NCBI GenBank assembly: GCA_963277665.1
Contig: OY728136.1
Location: forward strand, 809,187,123-809,251,122
Source of the DNA: Viscum album
Lineage: Eukaryota > Streptophyta > Magnoliopsida > Santalales > Viscaceae
DNA length: 64,000 nucleotides
Direction: 5' to 3'
Shown here: in pieces, positions 49,060 to 60,563 of the stretch
Position numbering within the stretch: position 1 is the first letter of the stretch
Layout: each line of letters begins with the position of its first letter
Position numbers and translations under genes: made by a program
Notes under the pieces: generated by a model
Databases searched by the model: none
What the model saw: the letters and a program-made list of their open reading frames with translations, nothing else
Told to the model about the DNA's origin: nothing

Positions 49060-49269
49060 GTGTGTATACCAATGGTTTTAAATAACTATTGAGATAGGTT
49101 TGTAGAAAGGACTTTATCCCAATGGTTTAGTCAAACTCTTTGGATCGGTTTTCCCTATCACAATAGTTCTCTGAAACAGTTGGGAAACCGGCCTCTAAAT
49201 AGGACTATACCAATAGTTTCTAAAACCATTGGTATAGAAATATTGGTATTGAGTGTTTTTACAGTAGTG
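49060..49269. repeat. CACTA-2 right subterminal repeats and terminus
   Basis: Repeats of ACCAATGGTTT / CCCAATGGTTT, ending in the terminal AGTGTTTTTACAGTAGTG. The RT frame of gypsy-1 resumes at the next base (GFIHLS). Confidence 0.9.
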
Positions 49270-51012
49270 GGTTCATTCACCTGAGCATCTCTCCTTGGTC
49301 CACTCTTGTTTTGTTCATGAAAAATCTTGACAGATCTCTCTGGTGGTGTATCGACTACTGGAAGCTTAATATGGTGACCATTAATAATAAGTACCCTTTT
49401 CCACAAATTGATGATTTGTTTTACTATCTGAAAGGGGAAAGTGGTTCTCCAAAATTGAACTACGTTCGTGTTACCACAAGGTTAGGATAAAAGAGGCAGA
49501 TATCCTAAAAATGGATTCCTGTAGTAGGTACAACCACTTTGAGTATTTGTTCATGCCTTTCAGATTGATGAAAACTCCAATAGTCTTTATAGAACTCATG
49601 ACTAGGGTGTTCCACCAGTAACACAACTCATTTGTTTTGGTATTTTTGGATCATTTCCTAGTATACTTCTGATCTGAAGAGGGTCATTAAAATCAATTGA
49701 GGATTGTTCTTGTCACCTTGTGGGATCATCTTCTATATTAAAAGCTCTCAAAATGCCTCTTCTGGATCTGGTAAGTGAAGTTTTTGGGCCATGTGATTTC
49801 AGAGAAAATAGTTTCTCTAGACCCCAAGAAGATCAGAGTGGTTATGTTGTGGGAGAAACTAAATAATATGTTTGATATTAGGAGTTTCCTTGGACTAGTG
49901 GGGTATTATAGGTGGTTCCTTTGGGATATATCATGGATTTCCTCCTCTCTGACCGCACTCACCTAGAAAGGGGTGAAGTTCAAATAGATCTCATAATGTC
50001 AGGAGTCTTTTGATGACATGAATTGGTGGTTGACTACCTCACCCATGTTGATCTTTTTAGAATTAGGAAAGGGTTATGTGGTTTATTGAAATGTTTTAGG
50101 GATGGTTATTGTGTGTGTGATTATGTAGGATGATCACGTGGCGGAATTTGGTTCTCTCCAACTATGAACACATGAGAATAATTACCTGAACTACAACTTG
50201 GAGTTAGCAGTAGTGATATAGGATTTGAATGCATGGCATCACTACCTCTTTGGAGAGAATTTTGTGGTCTACTCTGATGATAAGAGTTTATCCTACATCT
50301 TATCACAAAAGGATCTTAATCTAAGGTTGTGTCATTGGATTGAGTATCTATAGGGGTTCTATTTCCATATCATCTATACCCCATGAAAGGTTAATGTGGT
50401 GGTTGATTCCTTGAGCAAGAAATTGCCATTCCATGCTTTAAGGAAGTCCAGTGATGAGTGGACTTTGATGGGTCTCCTTTCCCATATTCACTTAGATACT
50501 AAGGAGAACAGTGGAGTTTCACTCTTGGTGAGTGTGCAATTAGCCCCTTCTTTTATGGAGCTTGTTCAGCAAGAATAGCCTAGTGTTGAGTTGTGTCAGT
50601 AGTATATTAATTTTTCTCATGGTGGGGAGATGTTCTCTGATTGGTCACTGTCGCCTGAGGGAATTATGTGTTTCAAGGGCCATTTCATGGTGTCGTTAGT
50701 TCGGAGGAAGGTGGTGATGCATGATAGCCACCAGTCTTAGTGGACCATTCATCATGTTTATACCATGATGTATTATGATGTTCGTCAATAGTTCTGGTGG
50801 CTAGGTATAAGACGGTACAAAGATGACTTTGTATCGAGATGTTATACTTATCATAAGGTGAAAGAAGAGCATCAAAGACCCTCTAGATTTCTTCAACCAT
50901 TACGCATTTCTACCTAAAAATGGGATGATGTCACCATGGACTTCATTATTGGCTTACCTCATACACCTAGAAGAAGAAACAATATTTGGGTAGTGATTGA
51001 ATACTTGACTAA
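49270..51012 (+). pseudogene. gypsy-1 RT, RNase H and integrase N-terminus
   Basis: Continues from 24192 across CACTA-2. RT motifs: WCIDYWKLN, YPFPQIDDLF (about 49360-49425), FMPFRLMKTP (about 49553) and FVLVFLDHFLVYF (49630-49668), where the catalytic Asp-Asp has become Asp-His. Next come MKFLGHVIS and RSFLGLVGYYRWF (49775-49920). RNase H: HENNYLNYNLELA (50169 on) and VVYSDDKSLSYIL (about 50262), ending VVDSLSKK (50402). Integrase: zinc-binding H...H (50719-50765) with CYTYH (second Cys lost, about 50840), then MDFIIGLPHTP (50937 on), which keeps the first catalytic Asp, and VVIEYLT, where CACTA-3 cuts it. Multiple stops inactivate it. Confidence 0.92.
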
Positions 51013-51029
51013 CACTGCTGGAAACTGTG

Positions 51030-51400
51030 GTTATACCAATGGTTTTAAACCATTGGTATAGAGCCGGAAACCATTGGTATATCATATACCAACGGTTTGA
51101 AGAACCATTGGGTGATAAGCGGTGGGGATGGACCTTTACCAACATTTATTCCTTAACTGTTGGCATAGACCACTGGAAAATAATCTATATCAACATTTTA
51201 TTGATAATCATAGGGATAAACATATACCAATGGTTTGTAACTGTTGGTGTAGAGCCTAATCCTCCAAACTATACCAACGGTTCTCAAACCGTTGGTATAA
51301 AATTCTTCCAAGGTTTTTACCCAATGGTTTATTAAAAGCATTGGTATAAATGGTCCTTCAAACTATACCAATAGTTTCTAAATCATTGGTATATAGTTCC
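51030..51400. repeat. CACTA-3 left subterminal repeats
   Basis: More than ten ACCAATGGTTT / AACCATTGGTAT motifs in inverted pairs, same motif as CACTA-2. Confidence 0.9.
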
Positions 51401-54400
51401 TACAAAATTAAGCATAGCAGACCCCTTCTATTTTAGCCAGAGTTGGTCCAAGTTCAATACACCATACAACACCAGTTGAGACATTCCTTACAGCAAACAA
51501 TACCATAAAACACCACACTAAAAAATAGTTAAATACCATACACATAATTTATTTAGAACATTAAAATACCATACACAAAGCACAAACACATTATACATAG
51601 AATTCCCTCACTATGGAATACATAGAATTACTCTATTTTCCATACACAAAGCACAGAATACACAAAATTCACACTGAATTCCACTATTTTCCACATTTTT
51701 CTTTTTCCCAGAGAGAGATCATGATTCCAAGTACCTCAAATATTTCCATAATTTTTTATTTTGGATAGTGTCTAGTTATAATGATATCATTGATTTTTTT
51801 TTGTAATTGATTTCTCTCATATAACAAGGACACCACCATAGTTTCTGGAGGTACTTTTCTAAAATTGATTGCTAATGTTCCCTATATTTCTCACAGTATA
51901 TTAATGGAGTTTCAACAATTTCATAGGATTGATACTGGATTATGGTTTTTTATGGTGGATTTACATGGATGTAGTGATATGAGTTCCATAGATGAAACAG
52001 TATGTTAGATCATTCTTCTAAATAATAGAGGGGGAATTCATTCAGAGGGATCTTGAATGATTGGATGGAAACATGGAATAGAGAACTATGTGGATACTAT
52101 AGATGTGTGGTGGTCATATGTTTGTTAGTGGGACGTTAGTTTGATCATGAGAATATAAATTGAGTGGGTAATTATTAGACTCGCATTCAATAAAAATTAT
52201 CATGTGGTATAATTTATGGTTCTGATTTAGAGTGATTTTTTGAGACAAATGTCAGATCTTCGTATGTTTATTCAACATTGAAGCACTTGGGTGATCCTAC
52301 AAGATGATAACACATCAAAAACATGGAATTCTCATTTTAAGAAGATTAATCCAGTTCAATAGATATAAAATCATCATTTTAATATATATTCAATTTTAGG
52401 AATCATGTGTCATGTTCGGGTAAGTATGCTAAACTGTGTTATCAGTAGGTAGTGTGTTTAGTGGAAAGAGATTGACAAGCTCAATCTGAAAGATTCAAAC
52501 AGGAAGGATGAATTTTGTGGGTGGATAAAAGTGGAGTCTAAGTGTTTTAATTATGAAGATGTGCTTTTAAAACATGTAATGGTGGCTTTAGTAATGATCT
52601 GGATAATTCATTGAGGGTTTTAGTAATGGAAGCATCCAGTATCAGTACCAATGTCCAAAGTAGATGAAGGAATTTATGAGGTTCATGAAATTCAAAATTT
52701 TAAAAAAGGAAATACATATAATCCTTCAATAGAAATACTATCTCACCACATGATATCATGTTTAGATTTGATAAAACCTAATCGAAATCATAAAGATGTG
52801 TAAGAGTAACAAAAGAATAGATGTTATATAGAGGTAATATAGTCATTTTGTGGTGTCCTTTTTGAGATAATAAAGGTCAGAAATGAGGATATTTCAAGGT
52901 TAACTTTTTTATTCTATAGAGATTTTATTGGATAAACCATTTATAAGACATCACCCTCTCAAATATAGTGAAATTAAAGGGTGAAACATCTTTAATTTCC
53001 AATCATAATATATCTATATATTGAGTCATCTTTTTTTCTCTATTCGTTTATGTGTATTTTTATAAATTATAGTTATATTGTTATTGTATCTTATTTTTTT
53101 ACAGTTTTTGGGATAGTGTTTTACTAAAAAATATCTTTTGCAGGTTATGATTTTTAATCTATGGGTTTCTTGTTATTATAGACATATTGTTGTATCAATT
53201 AGGTTTAAAATATGGCATTTATTTATATATTTATTTTTTGGATAGTTATTTAGTTTGTATTGGTTTGTGTGAATTTGAACTGACTATGTGGATATATTTA
53301 TATAAATAGTGCATTTGTGATAGCTGAATATGATTTTGTGGAAGTGGTATGGACAGTGTATCATCATCATCCCCTTTGTACAGCAGCGCACCTGTCTAAA
53401 AATTGATTAAAATTCAGTTTATATAGGTGAATCATCTCCTCTTCCAAATAATCATATCCACCTTAACTTCTTGAATCATCATACTCCATGTGTAAAGAAA
53501 CAATCTCCATTGTTTCTAGGAATATTAAATAGATGGTCTATTGTTTCTTTCCCAGATTGTGAGGTGTCATCTGTTGTAGTTTGGTAAGTCATTTGTTTGA
53601 TATGAAAACAAGTACTTATTTTTTAAAATTGGTACACGTTTGGTACCAGAAATTAGTAGTTATTTCAGAATGAAGTCACCTTTTAACAAGATCTAAAATA
53701 TTTAAGTTGGTAATAGTGAATGTAGTTCTTAATTTTTATCCCATGTTAATTCTTCTTGTTTTCATAATACACATTCTTCAGGTATCTATTTTAGGTATTT
53801 TTTCTCCCTTCTTAATTCTGCTTGTTTGCTGAATTATTGGCCATACACTTTAGATTTATTATTATGAATGCATGTGTAGAAACATTTTGGGCCAACAAAA
53901 AATGGTATCTATCTAAATTGGAATAATAATAATTTATCCCATTAATTTAAATGTGATTCTATTATGACATGCAGGATACAAAGAAAGATGGACAGGGGAT
54001 TCGACCCCATGACTGGTGCCCCACACCCTAACCCTGCGACTGATGCCCCACACCCCAACTCCTATATTTTACACAACTAAAAAAAGATTAAAAGGATGTG
54101 TTATTTCTTAAAACCAAAATCGTTATTTCGATTAATTTATTTTTATAATATCATTAGGATACTATATACATAATACATCATTATTGGGTAAATAATGGTT
54201 TATATGGGAGAACCCCTCCATTAGACCACTTATTGTTTTCCCAGTGACTTAATAACTATTTTATTTTTCAATCCACACATGAAATGGGTGTCATATTTTC
54301 ATATAATTATAAATAACTTCTGAGATAACTATGATATTATAAACACAACTCCAAATAAATCATCAAGAACCAAAATTATTGATCAAAATATAAAACAAAT

Positions 54401-54789
54401 AACAATTCAGTCTTTAAATCAATCCAAATGAAAAAAGGTAAAATAAACACTAGGCAGAACATATAAATCAATTAGAACATACCAAATTGAAGTGGAAGAG
54501 TAAACAATGATCTGAAAAAAGGATGGATCTCAGGTTTGGAAGAAGAGTTTTCAAAGATGTGGGGACCTATAATTTAAGAAAAATTAAAACATAAAACAAC
54601 CTTGCCTTTAAATTAATGCATATGAAAAAAAAGAGAAAATGGAGGGAGAACATAAAACTCACTTATAACTTACAGATTTCAAGTGGAAGAAAAAAAATAG
54701 ATTGTTGGCAAGAAGGTTTCCCACACTAGGAAGAATGAGAGCTCTCATTTAGAGAAAATTGATAATAGATAGGGATCTTGATATTTGTG
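51401..54789. other. CACTA-3 interior, no gene seen
   Basis: AT-rich. No transposase domain and no frame above about 50 codons with a motif. It contains a GC-rich 27-bp tandem pair at 54011-54064 and, near the right end, the leader block shared with CACTA-2 (54360-54770). Confidence 0.6.
54011..54064. repeat. 27-bp tandem pair in CACTA-3
   Basis: GACTGGTGCCCCACACCCTA at 54011 recurs as GACTGATGCCCCACACCCCA at 54038, period 27. It is markedly GC-rich within an AT-rich element and preceded by GGATTCGACCCC, a B-box-like word. Confidence 0.8.
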
Positions 54790-55110
54790 GTATTCTATCC
54801 CAACAGTTTTAAAAAACCACTGGGAACCTTGGTTAATTAATATACCAACAGTTTTATAAAATTGTTGGGTAAAGATGACCTATCCCAACTGTTTTTTTAA
54901 ACCATTGGGAAAGTGGGGATAGTCATGATATATCCCAATGGTTCTAGACAAACTGTTGGGAAAAGTATGGGTAATAATTACATATTCCAATAGTTTCTAA
55001 AACTGTTGGTAATACACACTCTAAAAACTCTTATACCAATAGTTTTAAGAAAATCGTTGGTATAGGTACCCTATCCCAACAGTTTATATAAACTGTTGGG
55101 ATATGGGCGT
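54790..55110. repeat. CACTA-3 right subterminal repeats
   Basis: Inverted motifs mainly of the form CCCAACAGTTTT / AACTGTTGGGA, a variant of the left-end ACCAATGGTTT. The two ends of the element therefore carry different versions. Confidence 0.85.
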
Positions 55111-55136
55111 TGGTATATGAGGTATTTCCAGCAGTG

Positions 55137-56100
55137 TAAATTATCCCATTTCATTTGGATCATAGATTCTGCAAAGGTGGATGATCTAGGATTGTTGTAT
55201 GTTTTGGAAGTGGTCAGGCTTCATGGTGTTTCGTCAGCGATTGTCTCTGATAGAGACCCTCATTTCACCTCTTCAAAGTTATTTGGGGTCATAGATTAAA
55301 ATCAGCATGGCATACCATACTCAAATGAATGGTCAGACGGAGTGGGAAAATCAGATTCTAGAATAAATTCTTGTGCATTTGTTTTGGACTTTGGAGGTTC
55401 ATGGGAGATCTATTTCGGATTTGTAGAATTTTTTTATAATAATAGTTACCAATCCTTTATTAGAATGGCTCCCTTTGAGGTGATCTATGGTCGACCTTGT
55501 TGGTCTCTGTTATGTTGGGTTGAGATAGGTGAGATATCACTTTTGTGACTGATCCGTGTGCAAGAGACATCTTATAAAGTCATTTTCAGAAGGAAATGGT
55601 TATTAACAGCTCATATTCTCCACAAATCTTATGCTGATTAGAGGCATATAAACCTATATTTCATTGTGGGTGATTGGGTTTTCTTGAAATTGGCCCCTCA
55701 ATTGGATCATCGTCACCTAGGGAAGCTGGGAAATCTAATGCCAAGGTATGTCGGACCTTTTGAGATCTTAGAGGGGATTATAACAGTAGCATACCAGTTG
55801 GTAGTTCCATATCTATTGACGTTGATTCATGACATTTTCCATGTCTCCTAGCTGAAGACATATAACCCAAACCCATATCATGTGTTGAATTGGGAGGAGT
55901 TGGAGTCTGAGGCCAATTTATCAGTGTTTGAACAACCAATACGGATAGTGGATTCCTAAGAGAAGGTGCTTCATGGAAGTGACACTTTTTTGTTTCATGT
56001 ACTTAGGTTTAATGGGAGTCATACACCTAAGACTTGGGAGTAGAAGTCTTGGCTCGATCAAGAGTACCCGTTTTTGTTTTTTGATCATGATTCGGGTTGA
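55137..56100 (+). pseudogene. gypsy-1 integrase core, GPY/F and chromodomain
   Basis: Resumes directly after CACTA-3: KLSHFIW, then EVVRLHGVSSAIVSDRDPHF (55210-55270), which holds the second catalytic Asp. MNGQTEWENQILE (55326-55364) holds the Glu but sits in a shifted frame. VEFFYNNSYQSFIRMAPFE and YGRPCWSLLCW follow (55420-55520). The GPY/F module lies at 55666-55850 (VGPFEILE, HDIFHVS). A chromodomain-like tail runs at about 55930-56090 (PIRIVDS, FHVLRF, TWE). The purine tract GTGGGGAT follows. The chromodomain targets integration to marked chromatin in this lineage. Stops and frameshifts make it non-functional. Confidence 0.92.
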
Positions 56101-56131
56101 CTTTATGAGGGCGGAAAGTTTTTATAGTGGG

Positions 56132-58203
56132 GATAATTATCACATTTGTGATATATTTTTCAGGTATTGTTCTATTTTAATTTGGTATATCTTTTCTCCT
56201 TGGGGTCCCTTTAAAATTTTGGATGAAAATGGAAGTTTTTGGGTGGCCAAATCCCTGTGCATGGTTGGCGCACAGTTAGTAGTAACTGTGCACCCACCCA
56301 GGAAATGGTACGATAAAAGATAAAACCTATTGTACGGATTCTTCATAGACTTGTTCCATGGCCTAGGTAACCACGCAAAGTTCTCTGTCCATACATAATA
56401 GTTCACACGGTCACTGCATGGTTTCCCAAACCATACAGACTAACCATTTGAATCTTTCAGGTCATTAAAATTTTGGTTTTTATTCTCTCTCCTCTCAGGT
56501 TTAACCACAAAATCCCCCCATTTTTCTCCTCACATAGGTTTTACTCTCTTAGAAGTGAATCACCCTCCTTCCATATCCCTTGGATATTCCATTTTGTGCC
56601 ATATTTGTTTTGATTCTTCCTTGGTTCTTCAAGTAAGTGTCTCCTCCCCTTGATTCATCCTCTATTCTAGGGGTTCTTCCCTTCTTTTTGGGGTTTCATA
56701 TTTTCCATCCCTAGGCTTCCAATTTTATGGTTTATTCTTGATCTTTTTGGTTCGATCTCTTGATTTAGGGCTTGATCTTGCTTCCTCGTGGTGTGGTTGA
56801 GGATCAGTGTAAATTTTACACTGGATTTTGGGGGTTTCCCTAGCAAAGGTAGGTGATTTTGAGCTTAAACATGGCTTGATGAATTTATTGGGATTTCTTA
56901 TGTTTTTTAAAATATTTATGAATTATGATGGTTGTGAGAATCTAGTTTTTGAGTATTTTTTATATGAAATTGATTTTTAAATTTGAATTTTCATATGAAA
57001 TTTCTATATTCTTTAAGTGAGTCCTTGTTGTGTGTATTTCAAACATTTTAAAAATTGAGTAAATGTTTTATTAAGTCATGTTTGGAATGAGAATTATGAT
57101 TTTAAAAGTTTTGAGGTTATTTTTATTTTTGAGAAAGGTTTTGGGTGTGAAAATTGTATTTTTTTTGTGTGAGTAGTTCCTTGTTTGGATTGTGTGTGTG
57201 AATGGGGTGTATCTTGTGGCATGTGAAATTGATTGAGCACTAAGGGAAGACTTCTTATACTTGAGGGTGGACTAGGACTATTTTTCTAGTGATACAAAAG
57301 TGGATATAGCCTACTTTCACTTTGTGGGGTTACGATGATAACACTATCTATAACATTGAATATGATCGGAGACCACTAGAACATTGTATGATTCTCCTCT
57401 CTAGTTTATCATTCACGAGAACGTGGATGGTTGTGGTTCCTATACCACTTTATACCATTAAGTGTGGTTCTAGGGTAACTTTTACAAGCTAGTACCCATA
57501 GGGCCTCTCCCATGTTGGTTCTATTTGACTACGATGTGCTCGATGTCGGCATATGGTGTGGTTTCGGGTTATTTAAAGGGTGAAGGTGTTTAATTTAAAA
57601 TTACATTCCTCTAAAAATTATTTTTCATTAAAACTTATTTCCTTTAAATTGTTCTAGAACTTCGTTTAATATACTAAACCTTCAAGTTTATTGGTCAATT
57701 TAACGTTTTGAGCATGAGATCATTTTGGGCGGCATCCTAATGGGAAATATCTCACACCCTACTTACGCCTTTGGGTGTAAGCAGACTTGGTCATGTTGAA
57801 TACAGGTAATAATAAAGATTTTGGTGATGGTGGTTTTGGATTCTAGTGATCCTATTGAGTGGTGTCGCATATATAGATTGATGGAGATATTACCCTTTCC
57901 TTGTAGTGGTTTTTAGAGATGGTTTTGGTTCCCTTTTTTGGTATCTCTCTTTCGGTTTTGCATAAACTTGTAGGCTTAAATATGAAACCTTTTAAAGGCT
58001 TGTTTGGTTTGGTTTTCTAGATCTAGTTTTATTTATATTGCTGATTTTTTTCATGTCTGTGAAATTGGTTAAATTGTTACCACTTGCTTGTTTTAATGCA
58101 TGGGAACTTGTGCCAGCCTGTGGGGATTAGTAACAATCTTCGGGCCTTACTGCAGACGGGGTATGGCATCGGGTTGGATGGTGACCTGGCTTGGTTCATT
58201 ACA
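56132..58203 (+). repeat. gypsy-1 right (3') LTR
   Basis: About 2,072 bp, from GATAATTATCACA after the purine tract to GGTTCATTACA. It keeps the roughly 740-bp middle part missing from the left LTR. ORFs here (for example 58100-58309) are chance. Confidence 0.85.
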
Positions 58204-58301
58204 TAGATATCTTCATGTTAAATATCCCTTTAGTTATCTTGAAAAAATCTCTTATGATGATAATTATTTATCACTAATGTTAACCCCTTGGGTTTATAGT
58301 A

Positions 58302-58760
58302 ATGGATAGAACCAGAAAAAACTTTGTTAACAATAGGTATGAGGAACAATGAACTGATTCTCTAAACGATCAACCCTTTGAAATGGTAGATGGACTGATA
58401 AGTCTAGTGATTATTCCAAACTAACTGTCATGAAAGAAGATTAACCATGTGAGTATAGTTGAAATATTTGACCCACCAAACAAGAGAAGGATAGAGTCTT
58501 GTTGGAACTTAGATGATGAATATGGTGAGGGAAGAAATATTCAACATCATATATATCAACAATGTGGGAAGAATCACCAATATAATTCCATCAAGGGGAC
58601 TGAAAGATTGATTACATGTAGTAAAGTAGAGAATCAAACCACAAGTTATTAAGGAAAAAATAAGGATACAATGAATAAATATATTGTTATTCCTAAGGAT
58701 ATAATAAATATTTTATGTTTTAGATGTGGGTAATTTGAGAACTATAGAAACTAGAGATTT
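58302..58760 (+). pseudogene. Decayed gypsy gag remnant (copy B)
   Basis: Begins MDRTRKNFVNNRYEE at ATG 58302, parallel to copy A at 6994. The zinc-knuckle region is readable at 58560-58630 (YQQCGKNHQYNS, GTERLITCSK), and a second knuckle start follows near 58715 (LCFRCG.FENYRN). Stops occur between blocks and the protein is short. It belongs to the element whose LTR-like part is 17000-20683, separated by gypsy-1. It is cut off on the right by gypsy-3. Confidence 0.65.
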
Positions 58761-58846
58761 TCCTCGTAACACTTTAGAATATTTCTGTATATATTTCCAG
58801 ATCTAGGCACTAAGATGGAATGAAATTCCGTGGCCCGGTGTGCGAA

Positions 58847-59220
58847 GAATAAATTTTATTAAAATATTAAGTATTTTTATAATATGCATGTGGATGGAAT
58901 GGGTTATATCTTAAATTGTAGGTTGGATCAGAAAACTGAGTCCACAGTTGAGTCCAGAGTGTGATTTTTACCCTAGGTGGGGTATAACTTTTGTGGGCGC
59001 AGACCTTTTGTGGAAAATTTTATCAAGGATGTAACTGGAAATAAAATTATTAAATAAAATTATTTGATTTTTACGTAGGGTCTAATGTATTATGAATGGA
59101 GTCTTGGATCAAATTTATGAGACTCTGGTTGAGTTCATAAATTCATGTTTACCCTAGGATTGACATAAATTTCTTTGGCACTCAGTGTTGGGTTAGAGGC
59201 ATTTTGTAAAGGCGTGCATG
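58847..59220 (+). repeat. Tandem duplication in gypsy-3 LTR, about 190 bp
   Basis: GAATAAATTTTATTAAAATATT... (58847), TTGGATCAGAAAACTGAG, ACCCTAGG recurs in diverged form from about 59037 (AAATAAAATTATTAAAT, TTGGATCAAATTTATGAGAC, ACCCTAGG). Confidence 0.6.
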
Positions 59221-60395
59221 GATGAGGAGTTAAATGGGGGAATTGATTCCCTTTAGTGTGCACGATATAGGAGAAACAACCAATCTTCTTCCACTTTTGT
59301 GACGAATGGCCCGGACGTCGAATCAACGAAACAAGGTACCACCAGACTTTAATTTTGATGGTGACCACTCTCGAATCATTCAGTACAAAATTTGGAGCAC
59401 AGATCTAACCCCAAAGATTCAGTGTTTATCCCTGAGGTATGCATATTTTATTTTTTTATCTGGATCCCCATGTTTATGCTTCCTTTTTGTTTTAATTGTC
59501 AATGGATCTTTGAGCGGAGTCTGAGTCTGTGAAGATCTGATCCCAAGGTTTCTAGATCTGGTCTCGAAATAATTTTCTGAGAACCGGGGTATTCCCGGTG
59601 GTTCGCGAAAGGACTACCGGCGTGCGGCGGTCCAGTATCAGTCTAGCGAAAATCTATCCATAGAAGGCAGTGGTGATTGTGGGGAGGTGGCGGAACCGTA
59701 GGTGTGGGGGACTGAGGCTTCTGGGTGGCACGACAGTGTGGAGCGTGGTTGTGATGAATGACCAGAGGTCCAAGGTGGCGCAGGGCGCGTGGGGTGTGGA
59801 TCCAGATGAAGTGGGCTGGTGGTAGTTGGATGTTCCAAGCATAGATGGTCCATGAGGGCCATGGATCGGTGAACTAGGCCTTCTAGAGTGGGCCGACCTA
59901 GGTGGAGTAGGCCAGTCCAGCTGGAATAGGCTGCATCGGGCCAAGGGGACTTCAAACCCCTGTATCTTTCAAACTAGACATCTATTTTACGTTTTTTCTA
60001 TGGAAACATGAACCTTTATTCAAGTAGGTCCCTTTGAAGCCAATTTTAGAACATTATATTTTGGTCTTGAGTAGTGGTGGCACGAAACATCCTATTATAA
60101 AAATAATATAATAATTAATATTATTTGGATATTCTTATATCGTATGTATCTCATGCATCTAAAATTTGATTGGCATGCCATCAGTGGAGTTGTAACCCTG
60201 AATTTAATGAAAAAAATTCAATACCGATATAGGGTTCTTAAAAAGAAATTGAGGTGTGGGCTCACATGGCCCGTCCTAGGTGTTTTTATTGAAATGTGAC
60301 TTTTTCACTGGTTCTCTATTTTGGAAAGTAAATAGCCCATCCTGCATGTTTTTTTATAACATGATGGTGGCCTTGGTTTTGGCCTAATATACATA

Positions 60396-60563
60396 GTGTG
60401 CAGGTGATTTAGTGTGGGTTGCTTGGGTTAGGTGTGTTGAGTGGGTCCCCTGGTCCTTTAGCTATGCATAGGATAAGCAGTGTGGAGGTGATGTTGTGTC
60501 GGTTTCTTGGGTTGGCTAGGTTGAGTGGGTCCCCTGGATTTTAGCTATGATGGTTTTAGGTAT
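60396..60563 (+). repeat. 84-bp tandem pair in gypsy-3 LTR
   Basis: GTGTGCAGGTGATTTAGTGT at 60396 and GTGTGGAGGTGATGTTGTGT at 60480. Both continue to GAGTGGGTCCCCTGG and TTAGCTATG. Confidence 0.8.

Larger units (their letters stand above)
24193..49269 (-). mobile_element. CACTA (En/Spm) transposon CACTA-2, with nested insertions
   Basis: About 25 kb between the two halves of the gypsy-1 RT. The right terminus is clear: reading inward CACTACTGTAAAAACACTC, then subterminal ACCAATGGTTT-type repeats. The left terminus keeps CTAGAAA and the same repeats, but the first bases have decayed. GGT at 24194-24196 and GG(T) at 49270-49272 could be the 3-bp duplication; the exact left base is uncertain. 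A decayed TNP2 transposase lies on the minus strand. Without the nested tandem retroelement (10.5 kb), chromovirus fragment (about 3.1 kb) and Athila-like fragment (about 1.2 kb) the element would be about 10 kb, a normal autonomous CACTA size. Confidence 0.85.
51013..55136. mobile_element. Non-autonomous CACTA transposon CACTA-3
   Basis: 4,124 bp with perfect terminal inverted repeats CACTGCTGGAAA / TTTCCAGCAGTG and a perfect 3-bp duplication TAA (51010-51012 and 55137-55139). Removing the element and one TAA restores the gypsy-1 integrase frame exactly. Subterminal inverted repeats fill about 51030-51400 and 54790-55110. The interior (51400-54790) has no transposase. It shares the left interior and the right leader block with CACTA-2, so it is an internally deleted or replaced member of that family, mobilised in trans. 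Confidence 0.96.
20684..58203 (+). mobile_element. Tekay/Del-like Ty3/gypsy chromovirus gypsy-1, split by two CACTA elements
   Basis: A full-structure element: left LTR, degenerate PBS, gag, protease, RT, RNase H, integrase, chromodomain remnant, purine tract (GTGGGGAT near 56127) and right LTR. Removing CACTA-2 and CACTA-3 leaves about 8.3 kb. Flanks TAAAT (20679-20683) and TAGAT (58204-58208) are a likely target duplication with one change. Similarity of both flanks to copy A 6850-6990 gives an approximate empty site. Coding is broken by many stops, so the element is dead. The lineage call rests on the integrase-chromodomain wording and the tRNA-iMet primer site. Confidence 0.85.

Noticed and set aside
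53990..54064. Second SINE from the B-box-like GGATTCGACCCC
   Set aside because: No A box at a suitable distance and no tail. Only the tandem pair is supported.
59638..59955. Two overlapping minus-strand ORFs (105 and 96 codons), Pro/Ser/His-rich
   Set aside because: They sit in the GC-rich part of the gypsy-3 LTR in two frames of the same strand. The low-complexity composition is expected from GC-rich DNA.
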